Origin: Paragorgia papillata
Lineage: Eukaryota; Cnidaria; Anthozoa; Scleralcyonacea; Coralliidae
DNA length: 64,000 nt
Reading direction: 5' to 3'
NCBI GenBank assembly: GCA_035771165.1
Contig: JAWNZC010000444.1
Span: forward strand, 387,001 to 451,000
Positions within the stretch are counted from its first letter, which is position 1. Each line of letters begins with the position of its first letter. The notes below the pieces were generated by a model that ran no database searches, was not told where the DNA came from, and saw only the letters and a list, made by a program, of their open reading frames with translations. Positions 34,415 through 47,851 of this stretch are shown here, piece after piece. The position numbers were made by a program, and so were the translations under genes.

Positions 34415-37400
34415 GTATCATAAAAAATTATAAACTGATAAAGTCAGACAATGTCAACGAACATATACGCACTCCGTGATATGCAGTTCATACTCTATAT
34501 ATAACACCTTTAGCCGAAAATACCCCATTTTTGGAAAAGATGGAAGAAATCTGTCAAATGGTCTGAAATTTTGAAATTAATTTACTTTTACTAAGTTAGA
34601 AACTATGGTTAAAATATAAAGAGAAACCATGAAGTCAAACAATGTGAACCAACACATCACCCCATATATGCGGTTTTTACTCTCTCTATATATAACACCT
34701 TTAGCCGAAAATACCCCATTTTTGGAAAAGATGGAAGAAATCTGTCAAATGGTCTGAAATTTTGAAATTAATTTACTTTTGCTAAGTTAGAACTATGGTT
34801 AAAATATAAAGAGAAACCATGAAGTCAAACAATGTGAACCAACACATCACCCCATATATGCGGTTTTTACTCTCTCTATATATAACACCTTTAACCTAAA
34901 ATACCACATTTTTGGAAAAGATGGAATGAATGAGTCAAATTGTCTGAAATTTTCAGATAAGTCTACCTTTACCAAGATAAAACTTTAGTTAAAATATCAA
35001 GAGAAACCATGAGGTCAAACAATGTGAACCAACACATCGCTCCATATATGCGGCTTATACTCTCTCTATATATAACACCTTTAGCCGAAAATACCCCATT
35101 TTTGGAAAAAGATGGAAGAAATCTGTCAAATGGTCTGAAATTTTGAAATTAATTTACTTTTACTAAGTTAGAACTATGGTTAAAATATAAAGAGAAACCA
35201 TGAAGTCAAACAATGTGAACCAACACATCATCCCATACATGCGGTTTTTACTCTCTCTATATATAACACCTTTAGCCGAAAATACCACATTTTTGGAAAA
35301 AGATGGAAGGAATGAGTCAAATTGTCTGAAATTTTCAGATAAGTCTACCTTTACCAAGATAAAAACTTTAGTTAAAATATCAAGAAAAATTATAAAATCA
35401 AACAATGTGAAACTGAGAGACATTATTCAAGGGAGACTATTTAGTCTCCCCTGCGTGGAAAGGGAGACTAATTAGTCTCCCTTCAGATTTTAGGCTTGCC
35501 GTTTACATGGTACAAATTTGGAACACATTTACCAAGTGCCAAGTTAAAAGTATGGTTATATGATTACAAAGTAACCAATCAGCGCTTACTACCCGAATCT
35601 CGGTAGATTTACGTCATCAGTATCATAAAAAAATTATAAACTGATAAAGTCAGACAATGTCAACGAACATATACGCGCTCCGTGATATGCAGTTCATGCT
35701 CTATATATAACACCTTTAGCCAAAAATACCCCATTTTTGGAAAAGATGGAAGAAATCTGTTAAATGGTCTGAAATTTTGAAATTAATTTACTTTTACTAA
35801 GTTAGAACTATGGTTAAAATATAAAGAGAAACCATGAAGTCAAAACAATGTGAACCAACACATCACCCCATATATGCGGTTTTTACTCTCTCTATATATA
35901 ACACCTTTAGCCGAAAATACCCCATTTTTGGAAAAGATGGAAGAAATCTGTCAAATGGTCTGAAATTTTGAAATTAATTTACTTTTGCTAAGTTAGAACT
36001 ATGGTTAAAATATAAAGAGAAACCATGAAGTCAAACAATGTGAACCAACACATCACCCCATATATGCGGTTTTTACTCTCTCTATATATAACACCTTTAG
36101 CCGAAAATACCACATTTTTGGAAAAGATGGAAGGAATGAGTCAAATTGTCTGAAATTTTCAGATAAGTCTACCTTTACCAAGATAAAACTTTAGTTAAAA
36201 TATCAAGAAAAATTATAAAATCAAACAATGTGAACTGAGAGACATTATTCAAGGGAGACTATTTAGTCTCCCCTGCGTGGAAAGGGAGACTAATTAGTCT
36301 CCCTTCAGATTTTAGGCTTGCCGTTTACATGGTACAAATTTGGAACACATTTACCAAGTGCCAAGTTAAAAGTATGGTTATATGATTACAAAGTAACCAA
36401 TCAGCGGCTACTACCCGAATCTCGGTAGATTTTACGTCATCAGTATCATAAAAAATTATAAACTGATAAAGTCAGACAATGTCAACGAACATATACGCAC
36501 TCCGTGATATGCAGTTCATACTCTATATTATAACACCTTTAGCCGAAAATACCCCATTTTTGGAAAAAGATGGAAGAAATCTGTCAAATGGTCTGAAATT
36601 TTGAAATTAATTTACTTTTGCTAAGTTAGAACTATGGTTAAAATATAAAGAGAAACCATGAAGTCAAACAATGTGAACCAACACATCACCCCATATATGC
36701 GGTTTTTACTCTCTCTATATATAACACCTTTAGCCGAAAATACCCCATTTTTGGAAAAGATGGAAGAAATCTGTCAAATGGTCTGAAATTTTGAAATTAA
36801 TTTACTTTTGCTAAGTTAGAACTATGGTTTAAAATATAAAGAGAAACCATGAAGTCAAACAATGTGAACCAACACATCACCCCATATATGCGGTTTTTAC
36901 TCTCTCTATATATGACACCTTTAGCCGAAAATACCACATTTTTGGAAAAGATGGAAGGAATGAGTCAAATTGTCTGAAATTTTCAGATAAGTCTACCTTT
37001 ACCAAGATAAAACTTTAGTTAAAATATCAAGAAAAATTATAAAATCAAACAATGTGAACTGAGAGACATTATTCAAGGGAGACTATATTTAGTCTCCCCT
37101 GCGTGGAAAGGGAGTAGTCTCCCTTCAGATTTTAGACTTCATGTCGTTTACATGGTACAAATTTGAACACAATTACCAAGTGGCAAGTTAAAAGTATGGT
37201 TAAAGTATCATAAATTGATGAAGTCAGACAATGTCAACCAACTTATGCGCACTCCGTGATATGCAGTTTATACTCTATATATAACACGTTTATTAGCCGA
37301 AAATACCCCATTTTTTGAAATGATGGAAGAAATCTGTCAAATGGTCTGAAATTTTGAAATGAATTTACTTTTACCAAGTTAGAACTATGGTTAACATATC

Positions 37401-37910
37401 AAGAGAAACCATGAAGTCGAAGAATGTGAACCAACACATATATAAAACCTTTAGGCCTAAAAAACACTTTTAGGAAATATTGAATAAATTAGTTCAAATT
37501 TCCCGAAAATTTTGAAAAGAGTCCACTTTTACCAAGTTACTGACTATGGGCAAAATATCGAGAGAAACCAAGAAGTCAAACAATGTGAACCAACACAACA
37601 CCGTCGTATGCAGTTTAATTATACTCTCTATTTAACGTCTTTAGGTCGAAAATATTTCATTTTTGAAAAGAAGGAAGAAAAGTGTCAAATTTCTGAAATT
37701 TTGATGTGCAAGTACTTTTACCAAGTTAGAACTTTAGTTAAAATATCAAGCAAAATTATGAAGTCAGACAATGTTGACCATGTACCACAGTTATATGTAG
37801 TTTATACTCGCTATACAAGACATTTAGGTCAATATGTACCTATTCGAAATCGAAGACGTTTTCTTGTTGAAAATGATACAACTGTGTTGGCATGACCACA
37901 TGATCATTAT

Positions 37911-38059
37911 TATCGTCGCCATTATCATCATCATCATCATCATCATCATCATTATCGTCATCATCCCATCCTAAATGTAACCGTCATTGTCATCGTCGTC
38001 ACTATCATCTTACTTATGATAATATCATCCTATTCTTCATTATCATTATCATATTATTA

Positions 38060-38090
<31 letters not shown>

Positions 38091-38091
38091 G
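37911..38091. repeat. (CAT)n and (ATT)n microsatellites
   Basis: CATCAT runs at about 37925-37955 and ATT runs at 38062-38090, with mixed trinucleotides between. Confidence 0.9.
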
Positions 38092-39100
38092 ATTGTTGTT
38101 GTTGATAGATACATACATTTAATATATTTAGATAATGCGCTATAAAAATCTGTATGCACGTATATTGTATACACAAGATTATATTAGCAAGATAGACTAT
38201 ATTATATAGACTATATAATATTATATTATATGACTATATAATATTATATTCTTTTAATGAAGGTTACTTAAAAATATATTTGCCACTGATCGTTCTCAGA
38301 AAATTGTATTTAAGTGCTTGGTTATTTAACTTTATACGGTTGTCGCTATATATAAATTATAAATGGTATATATTTTTAGAATTCTCAGTAAAGTATGACA
38401 CCCAGACAGTCATCCTGAATAAATATTCGGTGCAGGTCTGAGACAGCATGACTGCTTCTTAAAAGACTTTTAATACGCGTCAAACAACCCGACCGTTTCA
38501 GACCTTCAGAGAATGTTGATTATCATTGCGCGCGTATTCCGTAGTGAAGTAAAGCGCTTGATTTATAAGCTTGCCTAATATATTATATTTTCAGAGTATG
38601 AGAGTTCACGCTCAGACTACATGCACTAAGCTATCAAGCTATGCTCAGACTTAGATATCTTGACTTATTATGCATTTATCCTCTCTTGTTATATTAAACA
38701 TGCAGTAACTTAAAGAAATCGATTATTGAGTGGCAAGTTGTTTCAATTTGTATCACCCTTACTGAACTCATATACTTCAACTCATCAAGTCTTGATCAAG
38801 ACATCAACTTTTATATAAATTCCAAAAGCAAAGCCAAATATTTTGTGCTCTTTACCGATCTTATATTATAGCCGATGAGATTGAGAAGTGTCAATATAAT
38901 CGAAAGGTCGTATTACACTTGCTATGAAGAACATATAAGGCGATATATGCCATATATGGCATGGGCCCTCTCGTGTATTTGGGTCCTTCTCATGTGTAAC
39001 TTCTCAGGTACTGGCACTGCCAAGTATAATAGCGATTTTCGTCAATTTTCGGCAACCTGAGAAATCTTTCAATGAATTCGTCGCCATTTTGAATACGGAA
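38092..39100. other. Intergenic, AT-rich, nothing recognised
   Basis: Contains TATAATATTATATT-type low complexity near 38200-38250. No gene, terminal repeats or family likeness. Confidence 0.5.
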
Positions 39101-39105
39101 TACTT

Positions 39106-39262
39106 TAGTTACCAGACTCCCACGCCTCCTTGCATCCCGCCCTTTACCCCCGAGACAAAATTAATAAAACAATTCCCACCCCCGGGATTTGATTTTCTGC
39201 ATTGTCCCTGGGGTTGCCCGGAAGGGGATATGGTTACAGGAAGAATTGATTATAAAATAACA
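39106..39262. repeat. C-rich repeat, copy 2 (inverse of 20331-20516)
   Basis: TTCCCACCCCCGGGATTTGA and GGTTACAGGAAGAATTGAT are the complement and reverse order of the first copy. Confidence 0.7.
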
Positions 39263-39269
39263 TGTATAC

Positions 39270-39590
39270 TACGCGAGCCCTGATTGGTCAATTGCCGTGT
39301 TTGGATCAGAGTATCCAAACACGGAAAATTCCCGCCAAAACGATTTTTTGAAAATGACGGACAGTATATCATATTCACTTGTGATTATTTTATAAAAGAA
39401 ATACCAAATGGTTTTTTCCGTGTTTGGAGACTCTTATCCAAACACTTGGGAAATTGCTCGACTTTCGAAAAGCTAAAAACACTCGCCTACGGCTCGTGTT
39501 TTGTTACGCTTTTCTCCAGTCTCGCAATTTCCCGCGTGTTTGGATCAGAGTATCCAAACACGGAAAACCATTTGGTATTTCTTTATTCAT
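39270..39590. mobile_element. Palindromic element with a CGCCTACGGCTCGTG apex
   Basis: CCGTGTTTGGATCAGAGTAT appears near both ends (the inverted arms are CCGTGTTTGG / CCAAACACGG), with AAATACCAAATGGTTTT and its inverse inside. The apex is ACTCGCCTACGGCTCGTG. Same plan as 27161-27450. Confidence 0.8.
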
Positions 39591-39600
39591 GCATATTAAA

Positions 39601-39716
39601 AAGTATGACATTTGCATATCAAACAAACCTGAATATCTCAAGAATGAAGCAAGGAAACGAAATTCTACGAAAGATATATTACGTTGTCATTTTAAGTGTT
39701 CTTTCAAATGCAATCA
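39601..39716. mobile_element. Half copy of the TTAA foldback family
   Basis: TTTGCATATCAAACAAACCT, GAATATCTCAAGAATGAAGC and TTTTAAGTGTTCTTTCAAAT match one arm of 54383-54866. The other arm is absent. Confidence 0.75.
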
Positions 39717-39755
39717 TAAAAAACTGGGGTGAAATTTCGCTGCATTGGCACTTTA

Positions 39756-39756
39756 A

Positions 39757-39805
<49 letters not shown>

Positions 39806-39833
39806 TGATTATTATTATTATTATTATTGTTAC

Positions 39834-39927
<94 letters not shown>

Positions 39928-40074
39928 ATAAGCGAGATTTATAATTGTATATGTAGAAAAGAAAAAACATTTAATAAAGTTTCCATTATTATTATGATTA
40001 TTATTATTATTATTACCTTAAATAAGCGAGATTTACAATTGTATGTTATCTAAAAAGACATTTAATAAAGTTTC

Positions 40075-40126
<52 letters not shown>
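39756..40126. repeat. (ATT)n blocks with a duplicated retroposon tail
   Basis: ATT runs occupy 39756-39928, 39983-40015 and 40074-40126. Between them ATAAGCGAGATTTATAATTG...ACATTTAATAAAGTTTCCAT occurs twice. AATAAAGTTT followed by ATT repeats looks like a LINE or SINE 3' tail, and a similar tail is at 47800-47870. The segment ends about 220 bases before the amine oxidase start. Confidence 0.85.
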
Positions 40127-40127
<1 letters not shown>

Positions 40128-40237
40128 TTCACCTTTTCTGCAGTTTTCAGCTGTATCAACCTCTTGAGTCTTGTCACGGGGAAACGCGTTCCCCGCGAAT
40201 AAAACGCGGGGTCTTCGAGAGGACAAAAGATGTGCAT

Positions 40238-40245
40238 ATTTGCAT
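40238..40245 (+). promoter_or_regulatory. Octamer-like ATTTGCAT upstream of the amine oxidase
   Basis: The POU-factor octamer ATTTGCAT lies 103 bases before the start codon, in a short non-repetitive stretch that presumably holds the promoter or 5' UTR. A single 8-mer match could be chance. Confidence 0.25.
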
Positions 40246-40347
40246 ATTATATTTCTTGTGCATTGTGATTGTTTATCTTGCGTGAAGCTTTTTCAAACTT
40301 TTGTTCCAAGCTCGACATTCTTCTTCGCCTACAGCTTTACTGACAAC

Positions 40348-40474
40348 ATGGCTACAAGCATTCCAAACGCATTTGATGTCGTTGTTGTAGGTAGTGGTCT
40401 CGCGGGGTTAACGGCGGCTTGTGATCTTCTTCAAGGGAAACCCGAGTGCAATATTGTTGTTCTCGAAGCCCGAG
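40348..40474 (+). CDS. Amine oxidase exon 1 (start, FAD Rossmann motif)
   Basis: ATG opens [20 protein letters not shown], then LEAR before CGAG|GTAAGT. The beta-alpha-beta ADP-binding fold of the flavin site is complete here. The start is the only ATG close before the motif. No organelle signal. Confidence 0.94.
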
Positions 40475-43400
40475 GTAAGTAAGTGGTTCAGTAGCGTCTG
40501 AGCGTCGGTTTGAAATAATCTTATCGCTAGAAAATAATTTCTACTGTAAAGGAATTACATACACCTTTCGTTGTTAGGTTTATAACATTAAATGTTAATG
40601 CAGTTATCGGTTCAAAATAAATATGTGCACGCGCTTGGTTGGGCAGCTTTTATATATTTCGACACCCGAGAAGTTGACCTGTATTTATATATATAAACAT
40701 AAGTTTTCTTCTACCAGTCGTGTTTTTCTTAAATTCGTCCAGAATTGTTGGCTAGTTTGGATATTTTAATAATACTACCCGATCTCTTCGACTGTGTTAA
40801 ATTAGTAATTATAATATTTCGTATAATTTCGTTTAAATTTTCATCAGTCTGCAGTTTATACCTTTACATTGAATTCGGAGAATATGCATGCGTGGATAAA
40901 TTGCCACGTTTACTAGAAGTAATAATACGTCGCAATTATATGCATTCGTGCCATATTGAATAATAAATACTATGCAGTACGCCTTACACTCTACTTTTGC
41001 AATTGTTTCATACTTGTCTGAAACTTGGCGTTCATCAGACATCAGATCGAAAATTTTTTTTTATTTCTACGGTTCAGTGGCAAAATCAGTCATGCCTAGC
41101 ATTCATGACTCAGGGGCGGATACAGGATGTTTTGAAAGGGGGGTGACTATAAGGTGCTCAGTGTTTCTTTCAGAATACCGTCGAATCTCAAAAGTAACCA
41201 CCCCCCCAACAGTAACCACCCCAATGAAAGTAGCAGCCATTTTTAACAATTACTATGAAAACCCTATCTTAAACCCCTTATCTTAAAGTAACCGTCCCCT
41301 CGAAAGTAGCTGCTTTTGATGTCTATTTTTGTGCCTTTATAGAGTAAATTATTGGTACTAGATCAAATGTACATGTAGCTACTGTTTTGTCATTTAATCA
41401 AAATAAAACCAAACACTTTGAAACGTTGTGCGAAATAGTGGCTAAAACTTGGCCGATGCTAAAAATAGCAACCCAAAAGTAACCGCCCTCCAAAATAACC
41501 ACCCCTCCAAAAGTAGCCGCCCTTAGAGGCCACTAATTCTGAAAGTAGCCACCCTGGCTACTTTCAAGATTCTACGGTATTTAACAAAGGTGCAGGGGGG
41601 GGGACTATCGCAGGTGCGACAAACTTCTAAGGGGGTCCAGGGCATGCTCCCCCGGAAAATTTTGAATTTTAAAGTCTCTGAAATAGCTTTTCCTGCATTT
41701 TGAGGGGGATTTGAAAGAGTTTTGAAGGATATAAATTACCAAACAAAATACCCAAATATATGAATACACCATATTATGCCATACAAGGCATACATGTAGG
41801 AGGATATGTCATCATTGTCATGGACTCATGGGGATTATGTTTTATAAGTTTTATGTTCCAAAATTATGTATATTCAGATTGAGATTGTATATTAAATACT
41901 AATCACACTATACCAATATATTCTATACAATACATCTATATAATCTTGATTCTTATGTTTTAAAATTGGGGTTTCAAATTTACAAGATATTAGCGTATCA
42001 TGATGTCCAATCTTATTGCAAAGGAGAGGCCATAGCTACGGCCTGTATCAATAAGCATTGTTATACAATATAATTTATGCACGTTTTACACATGGGTGAC
42101 TGTTGTGATTTGTATAAAACAGCTAGTGTATTGCTGTATAATCCTGTATTGGTTAGGACAGGGAAGGGGGGGGGGGGTGACTAGTAACCCCAGTCACCCC
42201 CGTGTATCCACCCCTGATGACTAAACACATGACTTAAAACATTTTCTGGGGGGGAAATATTGCCTATTTTTTACTTTCTTTGAAATTTTCTCATGTCTCA
42301 TCTTTTGAGTAATGTACAACACTGCAATAGCATTATTTTTAGTCAGTGTGGCTTGTGGAGAGCACAATTAATTATATTAATAAACAAGTAGGGATATAGT
42401 GGCCTGGCCATCTGTGGATGCTACTGGTGAACTTAGGTGGGTGGGGTGGAAGTGGCTGCCCCAGGGGGGAGGTGGGAGTGGCCACCCCCTCTTTGCAAGT
42501 GGGTTGCACCCAGCCCCTATGCTATGCAAAGTGCACCACCAACATTGGGAAAAGTCTGTCAATTATAAAGCACCCTCAAATTGCAGGAAATCCTATTTCT
42601 GAAACCCTAAAATTTGAGCCTTTGGACCCCCTTAATTGAACCCATTCAGGTACCACTCCCCATAATGTAAACTCCTATTATAACGTAAACTCCTATTATT
42701 ATGGATCCTGTTCATTCAGAAAGAATGAGTGTGGCCAATGACTATTAAGTCACCAGGTCAAGTCATGCTCAACACAGATAGCGCCTGACTAGTTATATAA
42801 TGCTGGAAATGTGATTAGCACCAATTATTTTCATGATGATCTTGTTGTGCTATTGATGAGCATGATTTGTGGGCAGACTGAGGTAGAAAGTTGATAAGGC
42901 CACTCCAAATTAGACTTTAGTTTCCCGTCCATCGCCCGCGTCTCCTAGAAGTTAGCCTGCGTAGCAGGCGTTCTGTTCTGGGGGAAAGGGTTGAGAGGGG
43001 TCGAGATAAAAATTCACACATATACTTTGCGGCGTCGCCCGCAAAAAACCTGGGCGCTTCAAGCGTGCTTTAAAGTCGTCTAGTTGTAAGTATATGTGTG
43101 AATTTTTCCATCTTACATGGTATATTAAGTAAGCTGTTAGTCTGAACAGTAAATTTGATTTTCCTGTATATTTTGCAGTAAAAATAGTAATATAACAATG
43201 TTTATCCGACGGTTAAGCGAGGTGAACACAGCAGGGGGTAATGTAGAGTAGCTGTATTTATTTATATTATTAAAACACTGCTCAATTTTATGGTCAACGA
43301 ACAAGTCATATAGATACATATTGATCTTATGAAAGAGGATATGAACAGTTAAATGGTATTAAACAGTATGCATTTCTATGCCATATAAAATAAATCAATT

Positions 43401-46400
43401 ATATATATATACTCACACAGTGTGCTTGGGCTACCTATGACTAATTGCGTATTAACAAACTACGCGACAGAGAACGGCAACGATAAAGTATTATATTCAG
43501 TTTACGAAAGACTGATATACTAGGCGAACGTTTAAATCAGGAAATAAGAATACTGGCTTTTGGTACTGCAAATATAATTTCTAAAGCAATGTTTATTAAA
43601 GTTTATTAAAAAATGAACAGATACTATTGTTTTGGTAATAATAAACACGGATCGGAAGTGAAATTTCAGGGATATGGGATTACATATTAAATAATGGATA
43701 ATGGTACCATTACCATTACCATTACCGCGCGCCCGCGTGCAATTCTCAGAAAGGGGTGGACGGGAAACTAAAGTCTCATTTGGAGTGGCCTAAGTGAAAA
43801 GCTTAGTGATTTTTACATTAATTTATTGTTGCCTAGAATGTCTGAGGGTTCTCCCTTTGACGAGAAAAGTTATCTGGCATTATCGACAGAGTAAAACAAT
43901 AAAGGGCTGTTTTTGGCTAGCTTGCATGCCTAGGATGCATCTGAGGGTAATTTTCCCTTTGGCAACTAGTAATTAAAAATCATCTGGTATTATATATAGA
44001 AAGTTAGAGTAAAACAACAAACTACTGATTATTTAAGGGTCGTTTTTGGCTGGTTCAGGCAGGAATGGGTTAAAGACATTGAGTTTAATATAATCCAAAT
44101 TTAAGGCTAATTCACACCATATGATGATTTGTTGTCCATACATGTATAATTATGAACTAGTTTGCCATTCTGGTGTACCAATGTTATATATAAATATAAT
44201 TACATGAAAGTGAGGTTCGTACCGTTTCCTACTAGAGGTTTTCTCTCCTTTCCTGCCTTACCGCTATGAAATTACGGGAGAAAATTGACACAACATTTCC
44301 AAGGACTCCCATGCAGCAGGACATGGACGTCGCTAGCAATTGCTACGCGGTCAGAGATCGCTGTCTATGTCGCCTCAGCTCCTCCCAGAATCATTTAAGG
44401 AAGTTATCGAAATCATTTAAACCAGGCCTCTCGGCAAATTTCTTGTTGCACCTCTGTGATATAGATTTGCTTAGAAATGAGTCAAACCAATGACACTAAT
44501 ACCGCGAGTGGGCCGTTAAAAGTTTTGGTTCGTAATTTATCAACGATTATTGAGGAAACATCTTTTTCTTTCTCGAATGCAGATTAATTACCAATAAACG
44601 TTTATTAAGATCAATTCTTGAACTGAACTATGTAACTGTCTAACTGATTTTATTATATAGCATATGCTATCGGATATGAGCTTTTGCGTAATCTGATTGG
44701 TTCCCTACTACTAGGCTATCAGCTCATATCCTGCTAGTAGAGGAAAAACAAGATGGCGGCATGTTTTTTAAACTGCCGAAAAGAGTTGAAGTTTGACGGA
44801 TTTTTATACAGAAAAACATCAACACCCTCAAACCAATGTATAAAAAAACAACATTGTGTGAAAATACATTAACAAATACACAATTTAGCATGAAAATAGC
44901 CAGTACTTCAGTTAATTGAACTTGGTAGAAGGTTTGAATCCGAATAATATTCCTGACCCATTGAACCCATTGAATTGAACTGTTAACCACTAAATAAATA
45001 AAGGGGCAACACGAAACATATTCAGTACGAATGCATGTGGACTTATTTTTCCCGGATTGTTAATTTGCCAGCTATCTGATAGTTTACAAATGTCAGTCTA
45101 AATTTTAAATTCAATCATATTTCACCTCTGAATGTGTCTGATATCCTTTGTGCTGTGCATATATTATTATATACTACACGGAACATTGCATTAAAGTGCT
45201 TGTGAAAATTAAATTTGTCTTATTTGAAAGAACACTTAAAATGACAAAGTAACATTTTTTGCAGTTTCCGTTTGCTTGCTTCGTTTTTGAGTTTACTTTG
45301 TTTGATATGTAAATGCCACATATTGTGACGTATACATGTGCATAATAACCGGAGAAGGTTTATATCTTTGCTGTTTCAAGCCAAACTTAATTTGAAGGAA
45401 GCGGTGCTCCTCGCACAACACCAAACCTATAGAATTTAAAGTGATTTCGTTTGATAACAAACAAAAATATATAACCTGGCTTGTCCTATGAGTCATAATA
45501 GACATGTACGTCACAACATGTGACATTTACATACGAAGCAAACTAAGAAAGTTACTTCGTCATTTTAAGGGAGTGTTCTTTCAAATAAGACAAAACTTAA
45601 TTTTCGTGTCCTAGGCACTTTAACATAAGATAAAGAACTGATTATAATCTGTTAATTTTTACATGCTTGTTTAGATCGAATTGGAGGTAGAATCTGTCCA
45701 GTTTCTTTAAAAGGAAGTAATGGTTCAGACATATTTGACCTGGGTGGTCAGTGGGTTTCTAGGTAATAATATTTTATTTTAGATCTTTGAATGATAGCAT
45801 GCATAGCATGCATGCATAGCTGTGAAATACATATTAATTGAAAATTCTTTGTGGTTACACCACGTAAATTAATTTACTTAATGAGTTTTCGTCTCTCTGC
45901 TAATACTCGCGATTTCGTCAGGACATCTATTAGGGAATGTTGTCAACAACATTGACATGAATCAACTGTATTCTTAGCGAGACGAAAGCTCACTCAGCAA
46001 ATAGATTAATATACATGGGGCAACCACAAAGAATTTTCAATTAATATTTTATATGATGTCCTATTTAACATTATGATTTAATTACGATTACGAAAATGTT
46101 GGTCAGATCGGCGATTAACAGCAGTTTGTCATAAAACATTCAGTTATCTTTCAGTAGTGTTTATAAACATAGGTTACGCACAGCGTACATGCGTCTAGCC
46201 CTGAGAACGAATTTACTGGTCGCTTGGCGCCATATCGCGCTTGGGGGACTGTGGCGAAACAGTCAGTGAGGCCTAGATCAAACGTACCTCTTCTCATGCG
46301 CTGAATCAAATACAATTAGAGTCGACGTTGGAGCGACTGTAGAGCGATATGGAATCAAACGTCGCTGCTAATTGTTTTCGTAAACAAAAAGTGCATCTCT

Positions 46401-47417
46401 ATTTTGTATTTCTCAAGCAAGTAAAAATAATGCTATCGTCTCGACAGTCTTTACATTTCACCAAATAGATTGCTCGAATTTAATAAAACGGGCCGCCAAT
46501 AAATTATACGTGACGCTAATAATAATAAATTATACGTAAAATAATTTATGCATTTAGTTCGGCGCATGAGAAGAGCGACGTTTGACATGATGTCGCTCCG
46601 GTGTCGCATAATGCGACAGGTCCTGCCGCTCCGAGTTAGCTCTGCTGCACTTAATCCATTCTGCTGCACCTAATTGAATCAAACGTCGCTCTTCTGTAGC
46701 ACTTAATACATCTATTTGATTCGGCGCATGAGAAGAGCGACGTTTGACCTAGGCCTGATAGAAACGTCCGTGCTGTTGACAAAGCGCTACCCGTTTGCGT
46801 AAACGCAACCTGTAGGCGCAAAAACAAAGGGGATCACGTTCAATGAGGTCGAATCACTGGTATAGAGAAACGTTATCTGATTGCCCCAAATCGGGAATCA
46901 AAGGTTTCTACTTAACATACCAGCCCTCTGACTACTGAGCTATTAGGGCTCCTGACTAGGACAGTCAGACTGTTCTGACCTGGAGTTATTTCTAACTATT
47001 TACATACACATGTATATTGCTGTATATTACACATGTATATTCCTTCACCCAAAATCCTTAGTATTGCTGAAATTGCTGTATATAAACTACAAGTCTGTAC
47101 ATGTACCTTACCCTTTACTAAAATGTATTTTACTTTTGGCAGAAAACAAAAAAACATAATGAAGTTAATAGAAACATTCAAACTGGAGACATACGAGCAG
47201 TACTTTGAAGGAAGTAAGCTTACTGAAATGAATATTGGAGAAGTAACAAGCCACAAAAATGAAATAGCATCACTGGGATTTATTTCTTCACTTGAAGTTT
47301 ATCTCACAATAAAGAAGGTAACATTATCAATAATGAGTATTCAGAGAGAAAAATAAATAAAATTTCTCGTGTTTGTGGAGTGAATGAAAGATTGGATGTA
47401 CAATGAAAGCATGAACG

Positions 47418-47469
<52 letters not shown>

Positions 47470-47816
47470 CACACACACACACACACACACAGGGGGAACA
47501 AGGGAAGGAGGCAAGGAGTGAGGAAGGGAAGGAGGCAAGTAGTGAGGAAGGAAGGAAGGAAGGAAGGAAGGAAGGAAGGAAGGAAGGAAGGAAGGAAGGA
47601 AGGAAGGAAGGAGGGAGGGAGGGAGGGAGGGAGTGAGTTAGGGAGGGAGGAATGGAGGAAAGAAGGGATGAAAGAAATAGATGAGTAGGGAGGGAGGAGT
47701 GAAGGAAATAAATAAATAAGGAAGCAAACAAGCAATGAAGCAAGCAATTAAAGAAGCAATGAAGGAAAGAAAGGATAATTACGATGCTGATGGGATTATT
47801 AACAGTATAAATAAAG

Positions 47817-47851
<35 letters not shown>

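Larger units (their letters stand above)
30421..37860. repeat. Satellite array: 190-bp monomers in higher-order blocks
   Basis: About 36 head-to-tail monomers. A typical one holds TATATAACACCTTTAGCCG, CCATTTTTGGAAAAGATGGA, GTCTGAAATTTT, AGAAACCATGA and CAATGTGAACCAACACATC. Starts of successive monomers at 34500, 34691, 34881 and 35071 give the 190-bp period. A variant monomer with two adjacent palindromes (GGGAGACTATTTAGTCTCCC and GGGAGACTAATTAGTCTCCC) begins at 30651, 31226, 31989, 33462, 34227, 35431, 36253 and 37077. This makes blocks of 3, 4, 6, 4, 6, 4 and 4 monomers once insertions are subtracted. The right end (after about 37260) decays gradually. Chance frames inside are not genes. 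Confidence 0.95.

Noticed and set aside
30929..35475. Repeated short plus-strand frames such as MSEIFRLVYFYQDKTLV and minus-strand partners
   Set aside because: They are copies of the 190-bp satellite monomer, begin and end at monomer-specific stops and resemble no protein family.
30421..37860. CRISPR array or bacterial repeat-spacer structure
   Set aside because: The repeated unit is the full 190 bp with no unique spacers, in clearly intron-containing animal DNA.
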